Positions 1 through 6,914 of a stretch of DNA of 36,397 nucleotides are shown piece after piece (position 1 is the first letter of the stretch; the number at the start of each line of letters is the position of its first letter). The DNA is from Gammaproteobacteria bacterium (GTDB taxonomy: Bacteria; Pseudomonadota; Gammaproteobacteria; JABDGN01). Both the position numbers and the translations under genes were made by a program. Where the stretch lies: positions 1 to 36,397 of the forward strand of contig JABDGN010000009.1 in assembly GCA_013285995.1 (NCBI GenBank). The letters run 5' to 3'. The notes under the pieces were generated by a model. It was given only the letters and a program-made list of their open reading frames with translations. It did not search any database and was not told the DNA's origin.

Positions 1-8
1 GCATAAGC

Positions 9-1349
9 GTGAAGGCAGCGGCATTAGGTAAAGCGCTAAGCCAAGGCGGCTTGTCGGAATTAAAACGCCGTTTGCTGTTTGTTTTATTAGGTCTTATTGT
101 TTATCGTTTGGGTTCTTATATCCCGGTGCCGGGTTTAGATCCGCGTCAACTTTCTTCCTTGTTTAACGGCCAAGGCAGTGGTTTGCTCAACATGTTTAAC
201 TTATTCTCCGGTGGTGCACTGGGGCGGTTAAGCGTGTTTGCGTTAGGGGTCATGCCCTATATTTCGGCTTCGATCGTGATGCAGTTGCTCACCTCGGTAT
301 TGCCCAGCTTGGAGCAATTGAAAAAAGAAGGTGAAGCGGGTCGGCGCAAGATTAATCAATACACGCGTTATGGCACCTTAGTCTTGGCGGCTGTGCAAGC
401 TGGTGGGATGGCGCGCTTGTTGGCGAGCAGTCCGGGCGTGGTGTTGAATCCAGGCTTTACGTTTTACTTTGTGGCGACGGTTTGTTTGACGACCGGCACT
501 TTATTTTTGATGTGGCTCGGCGAACAAATGACTGAGCGTGGTGTGGGTAATGGGATATCGTTGATTATTTTCGCCGGTATCGTGTCAGGGTTACCGGGTG
601 CCTTGGGGCAATTATTTACTCAAGCGCATCAAGGTGAAATGTCCGTATTGGCTTTGTTGTTGATTCTGGTGGTAGTGTTAGCGGTGACGACGTTTGTCGT
701 GTTTGTAGAACGCGGTCAACGTCGTATTGCAGTGAACTATGCGCAGCGTCAACAAGGTCGCAAAATTTATGCGGCACAGCAAACCCATTTGCCCTTAAAA
801 ATTAATTTGTCGGGTGTAATTCCGCCGATTTTCGCCTCCAGTATTATTTTATTTTTGGCGACGATTGCACAATGGTTTGGTAAAGATGCCGGTACGGGCA
901 TCTTGAGCACGATTAGTTTATCGCTCACGCAAGGCCAGCCGGTATATATCATTTTATATGCGGCGTTGATTATTTTCTTCGCGTTCTTTTACACGGCTTT
1001 AGTGTTTAATCCGCGTGAAACAGCGGAGAATTTGAAAAAATCGGGTGGTTTTATTCCGGGTATTCGTCCCGGTAATCAAACCGCTGATTATATTGATGGC
1101 GTGATGACGCGCTTAACTTTCTCCGGCGCAATTTATTTAGCATTAGTTGCTTTGTTGCCAGAGTTTTTAAATATTACTTGGAATGTACCGTTTTATTTTG
1201 GTGGTACTTCATTGTTAATTATTGTGGTCGTGTTGATGGATTTCATCGCTCAAGTGCAAAATCACTTAGTGTCACATCAGTATGAATCCTTAATGAAAAA
1301 ATCGCCGTTTAAAGGGGGAAATCCTTTAGGTGGCGGAATGTTTAGGTAG
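9..1349 (+). CDS. secY: Protein translocase subunit SecY
   Basis: Central channel subunit of the SecYEG inner-membrane translocon that moves unfolded proteins across or into the membrane. The 446-residue product has the family length, about ten hydrophobic segments and conserved SecY stretches such as GLDPRQL near residue 43, [16 protein letters not shown] near 79 and [11 protein letters not shown]-like [11 protein letters not shown] near 175, plus the cytosolic PGIRPG loop near 348. The start is a GTG. The six bases before it can be read as the last codon and stop of rplO, the usual upstream neighbour, but too little is present to annotate. It lies head-to-tail with rpmJ, the normal end of the spc operon, separated by a GC-rich hairpin repeat. 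Confidence 0.98.
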   Translation: MKAAALGKALSQGGLSELKRRLLFVLLGLIVYRLGSYIPVPGLDPRQLSSLFNGQGSGLLNMFNLFSGGALGRLSVFALGVMPYISASIVMQLLTSVLPSLEQLKKEGEAGRRKINQYTRYGTLVLAAVQAGGMARLLASSPGVVLNPGFTFYFVATVCLTTGTLFLMWLGEQMTERGVGNGISLIIFAGIVSGLPGALGQLFTQAHQGEMSVLALLLILVVVLAVTTFVVFVERGQRRIAVNYAQRQQGRKIYAAQQTHLPLKINLSGVIPPIFASSIILFLATIAQWFGKDAGTGILSTISLSLTQGQPVYIILYAALIIFFAFFYTALVFNPRETAENLKKSGGFIPGIRPGNQTADYIDGVMTRLTFSGAIYLALVALLPEFLNITWNVPFYFGGTSLLIIVVVLMDFIAQVQNHLVSHQYESLMKKSPFKGGNPLGGGMFR

Positions 1350-1363
1350 AGGCATGTGTGTAT

Positions 1364-1432
1364 GTAGGGGACGGGCTTGACCGTCCCGCAAAACGGGCGG
1401 GTCAAGCCCCGCCCCTACCGAGCGGCCCTACA
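1364..1432. repeat. GC-rich hairpin repeat (GGGGCGGG type) between secY and rpmJ
   Basis: Positions 1364-1387 and 1395-1418 form inverted arms. The right arm reads GGGCGGGTCAAGCCCCGCCC and the left arm is its slightly diverged complement. A short GCGGCCCTAC tail follows. The same arm sequence recurs at 22387-22410 and 22459-22482 and a shorter relative at 21297-21347, so this is a dispersed family rather than a dedicated terminator. There is no T-run after the stem, so read-through into rpmJ is expected. Confidence 0.8.
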
Positions 1433-1458
1433 AATAATATTTGTTTGAGGAAATAAAA

Positions 1459-1572
1459 ATGAGAGTAACAGCATCAGTAAAACGCATGTGCCGTAAGTGC
1501 AAAGTGATTAAGCGCAAAGGCGTGGTGCGGGTAATTTGTGCCGAAGCGCGGCATAAACAGCGGCAAGGCTAA
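1459..1572 (+). CDS. rpmJ: 50S ribosomal protein L36
   Basis: A 37-residue basic protein, shorter than most gene-callers report. It starts [15 protein letters not shown] and carries the zinc-ribbon ligands Cys11, Cys14, Cys27 and His32 of the zinc-binding (C+) form of L36, a large-subunit protein near the peptidyl-transferase region. A GAGG ribosome-binding site ends 8 bases before the ATG. Its position between secY and rpsM is the canonical one in gammaproteobacteria. It is followed by a long inverted repeat and then by an internal promoter for rpsM. Confidence 0.97.
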   Translation: MRVTASVKRMCRKCKVIKRKGVVRVICAEARHKQRQG

Positions 1573-1595
1573 TTGGGTTGTGTGTTGTGGGAATT

Positions 1596-1706
1596 TAGTT
1601 GTGGGTTGTGAGTTGTCAGTTGTGAGAAAAAACAAAAGTGATTTTTCCCATTCCGAAGTACTCAGTTACAAAGATCTCACAACCCACAACTCACCCCCCA
1701 CAACTA
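1596..1706. repeat. Long inverted repeat of GTTGTGAG family between rpmJ and rpsM
   Basis: Two 31-base arms (1596-1626 and 1676-1706) are complementary with about 4 mismatches and enclose a 49-base loop. The arms consist of repeated TTGTGAG/TTGTGGG/TTGTCAG heptads. The same family sits at 2137-2240, 3583-3648 and 4686-5053. It covers a small reading frame (1538-1720) that I regard as spurious. Confidence 0.85.
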
Positions 1707-1716
1707 AACAGAAGGG

Positions 1717-1745
1717 TTGATTTAAAACCAATTTGAAAGTATAAT
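1717..1745 (+). promoter_or_regulatory. Consensus-like sigma70 promoter for the alpha operon
   Basis: A -35 TTGATT (1717-1722) and a perfect -10 TATAAT (1740-1745) are separated by exactly 17 bases. The predicted start of transcription is near 1752, inside a short C4-T6-G4 hairpin (about 1750-1763), and the AGGAG site for rpsM follows at 1771-1775. This would transcribe rpsM-rpsK-rpsD-rpoA-rplQ independently of the upstream spc genes. The hairpin lies where the S4-responsive alpha leader sits in E. coli, but I see no pseudoknot match. Confidence 0.75.
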
Positions 1746-1782
1746 GTTTCCCCTTTTTTGGGGTTAATTAGGAGTACAAAGA

Positions 1783-2136
1783 ATGGCTCGTATAGCCGGC
1801 GTTAACATCGCAGATAACAAACATACCGTGATTGGGTTGCGGTCCATCTATGGGATTGGTCCTACCCGGGCAAAATTAATTTGCCAAATTACGGGTATTG
1901 CTCCCGCCACAAAATTTAAAGTGTTGACTGAACAACAGTTAGATGCATTGCGCGCGGAAGTCGCTAAATTTACCATCGAAGGCGATTTGCGCCGCGAAGT
2001 TTCCATGAGCATCAAACGCTTGGTTGACATGGGATGCTATCGTGGTATTCGTCATCGTCGCGGTTTACCCGTGCGTGGTCAGCGGACTAAAACCAATGCG
2101 CGTACTCGCAAAGGCCCGCGTAAAGCGATTCGATGA
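1783..2136 (+). CDS. rpsM: 30S ribosomal protein S13
   Basis: Head protein of the small subunit that contacts the P-site tRNA and forms the bridge to the large subunit. The 117-residue product starts MARIAGVNI and contains the [13 protein letters not shown] helix-hairpin-helix near residues 19-31 and the basic tail [19 protein letters not shown] typical of S13. AGGAG lies 7 bases before the ATG. First gene of the alpha operon and directly behind a strong internal promoter. Confidence 0.98.
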   Translation: MARIAGVNIADNKHTVIGLRSIYGIGPTRAKLICQITGIAPATKFKVLTEQQLDALRAEVAKFTIEGDLRREVSMSIKRLVDMGCYRGIRHRRGLPVRGQRTKTNARTRKGPRKAIR

Positions 2137-2240
2137 GTTGTGGGTTGTGGGTTGTCAGTTGTGAGCTCTCTTGATTGTGTATTGTGGATTGCGAGAAAAT
2201 AGATTTTGTTTCTTCTCACAACTCACTCCTCACAACTTCT
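2137..2240. repeat. GTTGTGAG-family dyad between rpsM and rpsK
   Basis: Immediately after the rpsM stop lie GTTGTGGGTTGTGGGTTGTC heptads, and TTCTCACAACTCACTCCTCA with its complementary heptads follows at about 2213-2239. Together they form an imperfect inverted repeat with a loop of roughly 60 bases. It is the most diverged copy of the family in the operon. There is no U-tract that would mark a terminator. Confidence 0.7.
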
Positions 2241-2313
2241 AGCTTACACAGAGCAGTGGTTAAATTTTAAGATTTATAAATTAAGAAGTACAGATTAGAG
2301 GTTTTGAAAAACA

Positions 2314-2769
2314 ATGGCAAATCCAGCAGTAGCAGAAAATACCAAAGCAGCGCCCGCGAAAGCAGCAGCTGCCAAGGGCGGTAAAAAAGGCGCGCCCGTC
2401 AAAAAGAAAAATCGTCGCGTAGTCGCCGATGGTCGGGTGTATGTTAAAGCCAGCTTTAACAATACGATTATCACTATTACCGACAAACAAGGTAATAGCT
2501 TAGGGCAATCTTCTTCAGGTGCCGTCGGTTTTAGCGGTTCGCGTAAGCATACGCCGTTTGCGGCGCAAGAAGCGGCTGCTAAAATTGCAGCGATTGCTAA
2601 AGAAGAATATAAAATGGAACAAGTGGATGTGGAAATCACTGGTCCCGGTCCAGGTCGTGAATCTTCCGTGCGGGCTTTAAATGCCGTGGGTTTGAAAGTA
2701 AAAAGTATTACTGATACAACCCCCATTCCGCATAATGGTTGTCGTCCGTCCAAAAGACGTAGGATTTAG
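2314..2769 (+). CDS. rpsK: 30S ribosomal protein S11 with Ala/Lys-rich N-terminal extension
   Basis: Platform protein of the small subunit contacting mRNA at the E site. The core is unmistakable ([18 protein letters not shown] near residues 45-62, [15 protein letters not shown] near 111-125, [15 protein letters not shown] at the C terminus). At 151 residues it is about 22 longer than the E. coli protein, and the excess is an N-terminal segment rich in Ala and Lys (residues 1-34). The ATG at 2314 has a GAGG-like site at 2297-2301 about a dozen bases upstream, which is weaker than for its neighbours. An in-frame start nearer the core is absent, so the extension seems real. Confidence 0.97.
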   Translation: MANPAVAENTKAAPAKAAAAKGGKKGAPVKKKNRRVVADGRVYVKASFNNTIITITDKQGNSLGQSSSGAVGFSGSRKHTPFAAQEAAAKIAAIAKEEYKMEQVDVEITGPGPGRESSVRALNAVGLKVKSITDTTPIPHNGCRPSKRRRI

Positions 2770-2776
2770 TTGTGAG

Positions 2777-2895
2777 TTGTAGGTCGGCTTCCCGCGTTTT
2801 GCAAAGCAAAATGCGTAAGCCGACACAAAGGTTGCAAATTATGTTGTCGGCTTGTTTCGCTTGCTAACGCAAGCTTCTCGTAAGCCGACCTACAA
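2777..2895. repeat. GTCGGCTT-type double hairpin between rpsK and rpsD
   Basis: Outer arms TTGTAGGTCGGCTT (2777-2790) and AAGCCGACCTACAA (2882-2895) are perfect complements. Inside are two further hairpins: a GTCGGCTT...AAGCCGAC pair around a GCATTTTGC stem, and a TTGTCGGCTT unit with a CTTGC/GCAAG stem. Related copies lie at 14427-14547, 22375-22496 and 31465-31515, so it is a dispersed REP-like element. Confidence 0.85.
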
Positions 2896-2960
2896 GAAGT
2901 TTGAAGATTATTAAATTTTCTGCTCTGCAGAAAGAAGAGAGAAGTTAGGAGTTACCCCCA

Positions 2961-3581
2961 ATGGCTAAATACACTGGCCCCCGTTGCAAACTAGCTCGTC
3001 GTGAAGGCGTTGATTTATTGTTGACGAGCGGCGTGCGCGAATTAAAATCCAAATGTAAAGCGGATGTGGCGCCTGGTCAACACGGTGCGAACCGTCGCCG
3101 TTTGACAGATTACGGCGCGCAATTGCGTGCGAAGCAAGTCATCCGCCGTTTATATGGCGTGTTGGAAAGACAGTTCCGCAATTATTATATTAAAGCGGCA
3201 CGTAAAAAAGGTTCAACGGGCGAAAACTTATTGCAAGCCTTGGAATGCCGTTTAGATAACGTGGTTTACCGTATGGGTTTTGGTAGCACGCGTGCCGAAG
3301 CGCGGCAATTAGTGAACCATCGTGCGATTGCAGTGAATGGTAAAACGATTAATGTTCCTTCTTATCAAGTTGAACCCGGTGATGTCGTCGCCGTGCGTGA
3401 AAATTCGAAAAAGCAATTGCGCGTGCAAGGTGCTTTAGAAGTGGCGCAACAACGTGCCAAAGTAGAATGGGTGGACGTTGATTTGAAAGCAATGGAAGGT
3501 ACGTTTAAAGCTGTACCAATGCGTTCTGAGTTACCCAGCGACATCAATGAGCAGTTGGTGGTTGAATTATATTCCAAGTAA
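2961..3581 (+). CDS. rpsD: 30S ribosomal protein S4
   Basis: Primary 16S rRNA-binding protein that nucleates assembly of the small-subunit body and, in E. coli, represses the alpha operon translationally. The 206-residue product matches the family length. The N terminus [16 protein letters not shown], the S4 domain ([20 protein letters not shown] near residues 94-113, followed by [12 protein letters not shown]) and the C-terminal [20 protein letters not shown]-type tail are all present. The N-terminal zinc ligands seen in some S4 proteins are not complete here. A GAAGTTAGGAG stretch lies 10 bases before the ATG. Confidence 0.98.
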   Translation: MAKYTGPRCKLARREGVDLLLTSGVRELKSKCKADVAPGQHGANRRRLTDYGAQLRAKQVIRRLYGVLERQFRNYYIKAARKKGSTGENLLQALECRLDNVVYRMGFGSTRAEARQLVNHRAIAVNGKTINVPSYQVEPGDVVAVRENSKKQLRVQGALEVAQQRAKVEWVDVDLKAMEGTFKAVPMRSELPSDINEQLVVELYSK

Positions 3582-3582
3582 T

Positions 3583-3648
3583 TAGTTGTCAGTTGTGAGT
3601 TGTCAGTTGTGAGATCTCACAACTCACCCCTCACAACTCACAACTCGA
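3583..3648. repeat. GTTGTGAG-family palindrome between rpsD and rpoA
   Basis: Arms of about 30 bases meet at GATC. The central 20 bases AGTTGTGAGATCTCACAACT are a perfect palindrome, and the outer heptads pair with a few mismatches. This is the simplest full-length member of the family, and its core is the one amplified six-fold between rpoA and rplQ. Confidence 0.85.
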
Positions 3649-3667
3649 TCAAATGAGAGGCAAATAC

Positions 3668-4687
3668 ATGTCAGGTGCTATTACAAGCTTATTAACTCCC
3701 CGTTCTATTCACGTTGAAAAATTAACTAACACTCACTACAAAGTGGTGTTGGAACCTTTTGAACGTGGTTATGGCCATACTTTAGGAAATGCCCTGCGCC
3801 GCATTTTATTATCTTCTATGCCAGGCTGCGCCATCACTGAAGCAAAAATTGAAAACGTGTTGCATGAGTACAGCACCATTGCGGGTGTACAAGAAGATGT
3901 AATCGATATCTTGTTAAATCTTAAAGGTGTTGCTGTAACGATGGAAGGCAAAGATTATGCCACTTTACACTTACGCAAAAAAGGCGAAGGTGTGGTAACA
4001 GCGGGCGATATTTCGCATGACAGCAGCGTAGAAATTGTAAATCCTGAGCATGTTATTGCGCACTTAACGGGCACTGGCGAATTAGACATGACTTTAAAAT
4101 TAGCCAAAGGCATTGGTTACAAATCCGTTGAAGCGCGTCGTACCATCGACAGCGACAAACCGATTGGTGCCTTGCAATTAGATGCCTCTTTCAGCCCGGT
4201 GCGTCGTGTGACGTATGAAGTGGATAATGCGCGCGTTGAACAACGTACTGACTTAGACAAATTAATTATCGACATCGAAACTAATGGCACTTTAGATCCA
4301 GAACAAGCGATTCGTAATGCCGCAACTATTCTGCAACATCAATTAGCTGCGTTTGTTGATTTGAAGAGCACCCAAGTTGCAACTACACATCAACCGCGCC
4401 ATCATTCTGAAACACCCATCGATCCAATTTTATTGCAACCGGTTGACGATTTAGAATTAACTGTGCGTTCAGCGAATTGCTTGAAAGCTGAAAATATTTA
4501 TTACATTGGTGATTTAGTACAACGTCAAGAAATTGAATTGTTGAAAACGCCAAACCTGGGTAAAAAATCTTTAAATGAAATTAAAGAAGTATTAATGTCA
4601 CGTGGTTTATCACTGGGCATGAAATTAGATAGCTGGCCACCTGCGAATTTAGCGCTTGAGTCAGTTGAAGTAGAAGAAGACAAATAA
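3668..4687 (+). CDS. rpoA: DNA-directed RNA polymerase subunit alpha
   Basis: Alpha subunit: the N-terminal domain dimerises and scaffolds beta and beta-prime, and the C-terminal domain binds UP elements and activators. The sequence shows [20 protein letters not shown] near residues 36-55, the assembly region, and a C-terminal helix-hairpin-helix domain with [14 protein letters not shown] and [20 protein letters not shown] chose the ATG at 3668 rather than the in-frame ATG at 3653 because [12 protein letters not shown] aligns with the usual alpha N terminus and a GAGAGG site (3655-3660) sits 7 bases before it, overlapping the earlier ATG. That gives 339 residues. The stop codon forms the left edge of the 61-bp tandem array. 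Confidence 0.98.
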   Translation: MSGAITSLLTPRSIHVEKLTNTHYKVVLEPFERGYGHTLGNALRRILLSSMPGCAITEAKIENVLHEYSTIAGVQEDVIDILLNLKGVAVTMEGKDYATLHLRKKGEGVVTAGDISHDSSVEIVNPEHVIAHLTGTGELDMTLKLAKGIGYKSVEARRTIDSDKPIGALQLDASFSPVRRVTYEVDNARVEQRTDLDKLIIDIETNGTLDPEQAIRNAATILQHQLAAFVDLKSTQVATTHQPRHHSETPIDPILLQPVDDLELTVRSANCLKAENIYYIGDLVQRQEIELLKTPNLGKKSLNEIKEVLMSRGLSLGMKLDSWPPANLALESVEVEEDK

Positions 4688-5053
4688 GTTGTCAGTTGTG
4701 GGTTGTCAGTTGTGAGATCTCACAACTCACCCCTCACAAGGGAAATAAGTTGTCAGTTGTGGGTTGTCAGTTGTGAGATCTCACAACTCACCTCTCACAA
4801 GGGAAATAAGTTGTCAGTTGTGGGTTGTCAGTTGTGAGATCTCACAACTCACCCCTCACAAGGGAAATAAGTTGTCAGTTGTGGGTTGTCAGTTGTGAGA
4901 TCTCACAACTCACCTCTCACAAGGGAAATAAGTTGTCAGTTGTGGGTTGTCAGTTGTGAGATCTCACAACTCACCCCTCACAAGGGAAATAAGTTGTCAG
5001 TTGTGGGTTGTCAGTTGTGAGATCTCACAACTCACCTCTCACAACTCACAACT
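4686..5053. repeat. Six-copy 61-bp tandem array of a palindromic unit (3 x 122 bp)
   Basis: Copies start at 4686, 4747, 4808, 4869, 4930 and 4991, each 61 bases, with almost no divergence. Each holds the 20-base perfect palindrome AGTTGTGAGATCTCACAACT and is joined to the next by CACAAGGGAAAT. Copies alternate between CACCCCTC and CACCTCTC, so the real unit of the latest amplification is 122 bp present three times. The junction GGAAATAAG resembles the rpoA stop context, suggesting the first duplication captured the end of rpoA. This explains most of the 443-base gap between rpoA and rplQ. Confidence 0.95.
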
Positions 5054-5056
5054 AAA

Positions 5057-5094
5057 ACGTGATTCGAAGTTTAAGTAAGTTGGTCTAATCACGT
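5057..5094 (+). promoter_or_regulatory. Hairpin in the rplQ leader
   Basis: ACGTGATT (5057-5064) and AATCACGT (5087-5094) are perfect complements around a 22-base loop, 36 bases before the rplQ start. It is unrelated to the GTTGTGAG repeats. A role in rplQ expression or in mRNA processing is a guess. Confidence 0.4.
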
Positions 5095-5130
5095 AGTAAA
5101 ATAGAATATTAAAAATCTGAGGAGCGCATC

Positions 5131-5499
5131 ATGCGTCACGGTAAAAGTGGAAGAAGATTAAATCGCAACAGCAGCCATCGCACAGCGATGTTTCGCAACA
5201 TGTCAGCGTCTTTAATTGAGCACGAACAAATTATGACAACTTTGCCGAAGGCGAAAGAATTACGTCGCGTGATTGAACCTTTGATCACGTTGGCAAAAGT
5301 AGATAGCCTCGCGCATCGTCGCACGGCATTTAATCGCTTGCGTAACATCGAAGCCGTAGCTAAATTATTCAATGATTTAGGCCCACGTTCAGTGTCTCGC
5401 CCGGGTGGTTATGTGCGTGTGTTAAAAGCGGGCTTTCGTAAAGACGACGCGGCTCCCATGGCAGTTGTTGAGCTCGTCGATCGCGCAGCAGCAGCTTAG
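5131..5499 (+). CDS. rplQ: 50S ribosomal protein L17
   Basis: Large-subunit protein near the exit tunnel and last gene of the alpha operon. The 122-residue product begins [17 protein letters not shown] and has [27 protein letters not shown] (residues 20-46), a family hallmark. It ends with an Ala-rich tail and is followed by a strong terminator. A GAGGAG site lies 8 bases before the ATG. It is separated from rpoA by the tandem array rather than the short gap usual in relatives. Confidence 0.98.
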   Translation: MRHGKSGRRLNRNSSHRTAMFRNMSASLIEHEQIMTTLPKAKELRRVIEPLITLAKVDSLAHRRTAFNRLRNIEAVAKLFNDLGPRSVSRPGGYVRVLKAGFRKDDAAPMAVVELVDRAAAA

Positions 5500-5551
5500 T
5501 ATTTATACACAGACTTTTAAGGCAAGAAAAAGCCACGCAGCAGGTTGCTGC

Positions 5552-5582
5552 AAAAAAACCGGGGTAATACCCGGTTTTTTTT
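5552..5582 (+). terminator. Rho-independent terminator of the alpha operon
   Basis: A-rich AAAAAAACCGGG pairs with CCCGGTTTTTTTT around a short GTAATA loop, ending in an eight-base T-run. It lies about 50 bases after the rplQ stop. The A-tract and T-tract make it work in both directions. Confidence 0.9.
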
Positions 5583-5647
5583 GAATTTCAAAAATATTTG
5601 AAATAGTCTAAAATATTTAAGCTTAAAATAATAACAGGGGTTAAAAC

Positions 5648-5716
5648 ATGTTTGTGACATCACCATCACGGCCACAGCTGCTTGCAATTAATGGATTAAT
5701 TCGGGTTAATGATTGA
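5648..5716 (+). CDS. Possible 22-residue leader ORF
   Basis: An ATG with an AGGGG-like site at 5636-5640 opens a 22-codon frame (begins MFVTSPSRPQ) that stops 10 bases before the start of the RING protein. The downstream gene has no clear ribosome-binding site of its own, so translational coupling through this frame is possible. I see no regulatory motif such as a run of one amino acid, and it could be chance. Confidence 0.25.
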   Translation: MFVTSPSRPQLLAINGLIRVND

Positions 5717-5726
5717 GATATAAACA

Positions 5727-6782
5727 ATGTATTCACTCCAGCATCCAGTCCAGTATCCAGTCCGATTTGCACCCCATATTTCTTCTGTTTCAGATTACTT
5801 TCGTCTTATTGAGTGTTACCTGCAACAATTTTCTTTGAATCCGATTACTCAATCAGCGTTCCTTAACAGTACAAAAATGTTTATGATGGAGGCAGATTAT
5901 GGGAGCAGCAAGCTAACTTTTAAAATGGTTATACGCAATGGGCAGAATTATTCTCAACCTGATTTGCTTTTAATTAACGCATCCGATGTTACTGAGCAAA
6001 ATTATTCCCAATTTATTGAGCGCATTTCCGGCTGCCCACAAGGTCGTAAAATCGTTTTAATATTGAGTCATTATTCGCCTTCTCAATATTCGGCTGCTGC
6101 GTTAAAAGATCATGCAGAGCAATGGCAAATTCATACTGAAACCATAGCCGGAGATTTAACCGAAGAGGCACCGGTTTTTCAATGGCTAGTATCACAATGG
6201 ATGAGGGCTTATCTTCAGCCCCCGCCTGCGCCGCTGCTCGCTGCAGCAGAAAAATGTTGCGGGTGCTGGGACGGATTATTTAGGAAAAATGTTGCTCCAT
6301 CACTCACTCCAATGGTTAGTACACCACTATTATCACCCCTGGAGCGCGCGTACAGGCAGCCTCTGCCGTCAAACATAATACCCATGAGGGTGGTGGATGA
6401 TAACAGTAGGCCAGTTTTACCAGCAATACCACCGCTGCCGTCAAGCATAATGCCCATAGGGATGGAAGATGATAACAGTAGGCCAGTTTTACCAGCAACA
6501 CCACTGCTGCCGCCAAGCATAATGCCCATAGGGATGGAAGATGATAACAGTAGGCCAGTTTTACCAGCAACACCACCGCTGCAGATGAAGAGTAATACGC
6601 AAGGCACAGAGTGTGTTGTGTTTAATTGTGCTGCGCTGCGAACTCATGCAATAGTGCCGTGCGGACATATTCTATTTTGTGAAGGATGTGCTAGGATGGC
6701 GCGGAGCTTATCGGTAAAGTGCCCAAGATGTCAGCAACCCGTGGTGGCAACAGCAAGAGCATTTAAATCATATAATTCATAA
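5727..6782 (+). CDS. RING-finger protein with possible degenerate GTPase-like N-domain
   Basis: A 351-residue protein. Residues 296-335 form a C3HC4-type RING: Cys296, Cys301, Cys312, His314, Cys318, Cys321, Cys332, Cys335, with PCGHILFCEGCA and CPRC characteristic of E3-ligase RINGs of the C3HC4_3 type; the first pair is C-x4-C rather than C-x2-C. Residues 214-285 are three copies of a 24-residue proline-rich repeat containing DDNSRPVLPA. The N-terminal 160 residues show alternating strands and helices (DLLLINASDV, RKIVLILSHY) that resemble the second half of a Rab fold without its nucleotide motifs; this is inference. First gene of an effector-like island behind the alpha-operon terminator. 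If delivered to a host it could act as a ubiquitin ligase. No signal peptide is seen. Confidence 0.75.
   Translation: MYSLQHPVQYPVRFAPHISSVSDYFRLIECYLQQFSLNPITQSAFLNSTKMFMMEADYGSSKLTFKMVIRNGQNYSQPDLLLINASDVTEQNYSQFIERISGCPQGRKIVLILSHYSPSQYSAAALKDHAEQWQIHTETIAGDLTEEAPVFQWLVSQWMRAYLQPPPAPLLAAAEKCCGCWDGLFRKNVAPSLTPMVSTPLLSPLERAYRQPLPSNIIPMRVVDDNSRPVLPAIPPLPSSIMPIGMEDDNSRPVLPATPLLPPSIMPIGMEDDNSRPVLPATPPLQMKSNTQGTECVVFNCAALRTHAIVPCGHILFCEGCARMARSLSVKCPRCQQPVVATARAFKSYNS
6363..6578 (+). repeat. Three 72-bp in-frame tandem repeats
   Basis: Units start at 6363, 6435 and 6507, each encoding 24 residues with the core DDNSRPVLPA. Units 2 and 3 are nearly identical and unit 1 is more diverged, indicating stepwise expansion within the proline-rich linker of the RING protein. 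Confidence 0.9.
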
Positions 6783-6875
6783 CAGTATGTCAGGTACCCA
6801 TAAAATCTTTCACTAGGACGACAGGGTCTTTTGCCAGCGCAAAACAGGACCAAATTTGGTATTTACATTGAAATT

Positions 6876-6908
6876 CCGTATACAAAATACGGTTTTTCAA
6901 TGTATAAT
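6876..6908 (+). promoter_or_regulatory. Promoter with operator-like dyad for the AAA ATPase, probably leaderless
   Basis: CCGTAT (6876-6881) and ATACGG (6887-6892) form a dyad with a 5-base spacer. A perfect TATAAT -10 box follows at 6903-6908 and the most likely ATG begins 7 bases after it (6915), so the transcript would start at or next to the start codon. The dyad lies where a -35 element would be, which suits a repressor, perhaps autoregulation. Confidence 0.5.
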
Positions 6909-6914
6909 ATAAAT

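Noticed and set aside
1538-1720. 60-residue ORF between rpmJ and rpsM
   Set aside because: It consists mostly of the GTTGTGAG inverted repeat and overlaps the end of rpmJ.
2295-2753. 152-residue minus-strand ORF opposite rpsK
   Set aside because: Mirror of a ribosomal protein gene with codon bias; low-complexity product with no start signal.
4686-5053. CRISPR-like array of regularly spaced palindromic repeats
   Set aside because: The 61-bp units are contiguous with no unique spacers and no cas genes; it is a simple tandem repeat.
6215-6607. 130- and 86-residue antisense ORFs with internal repeats
   Set aside because: Shadow of the 72-bp tandem repeats of the RING protein; no start signals.
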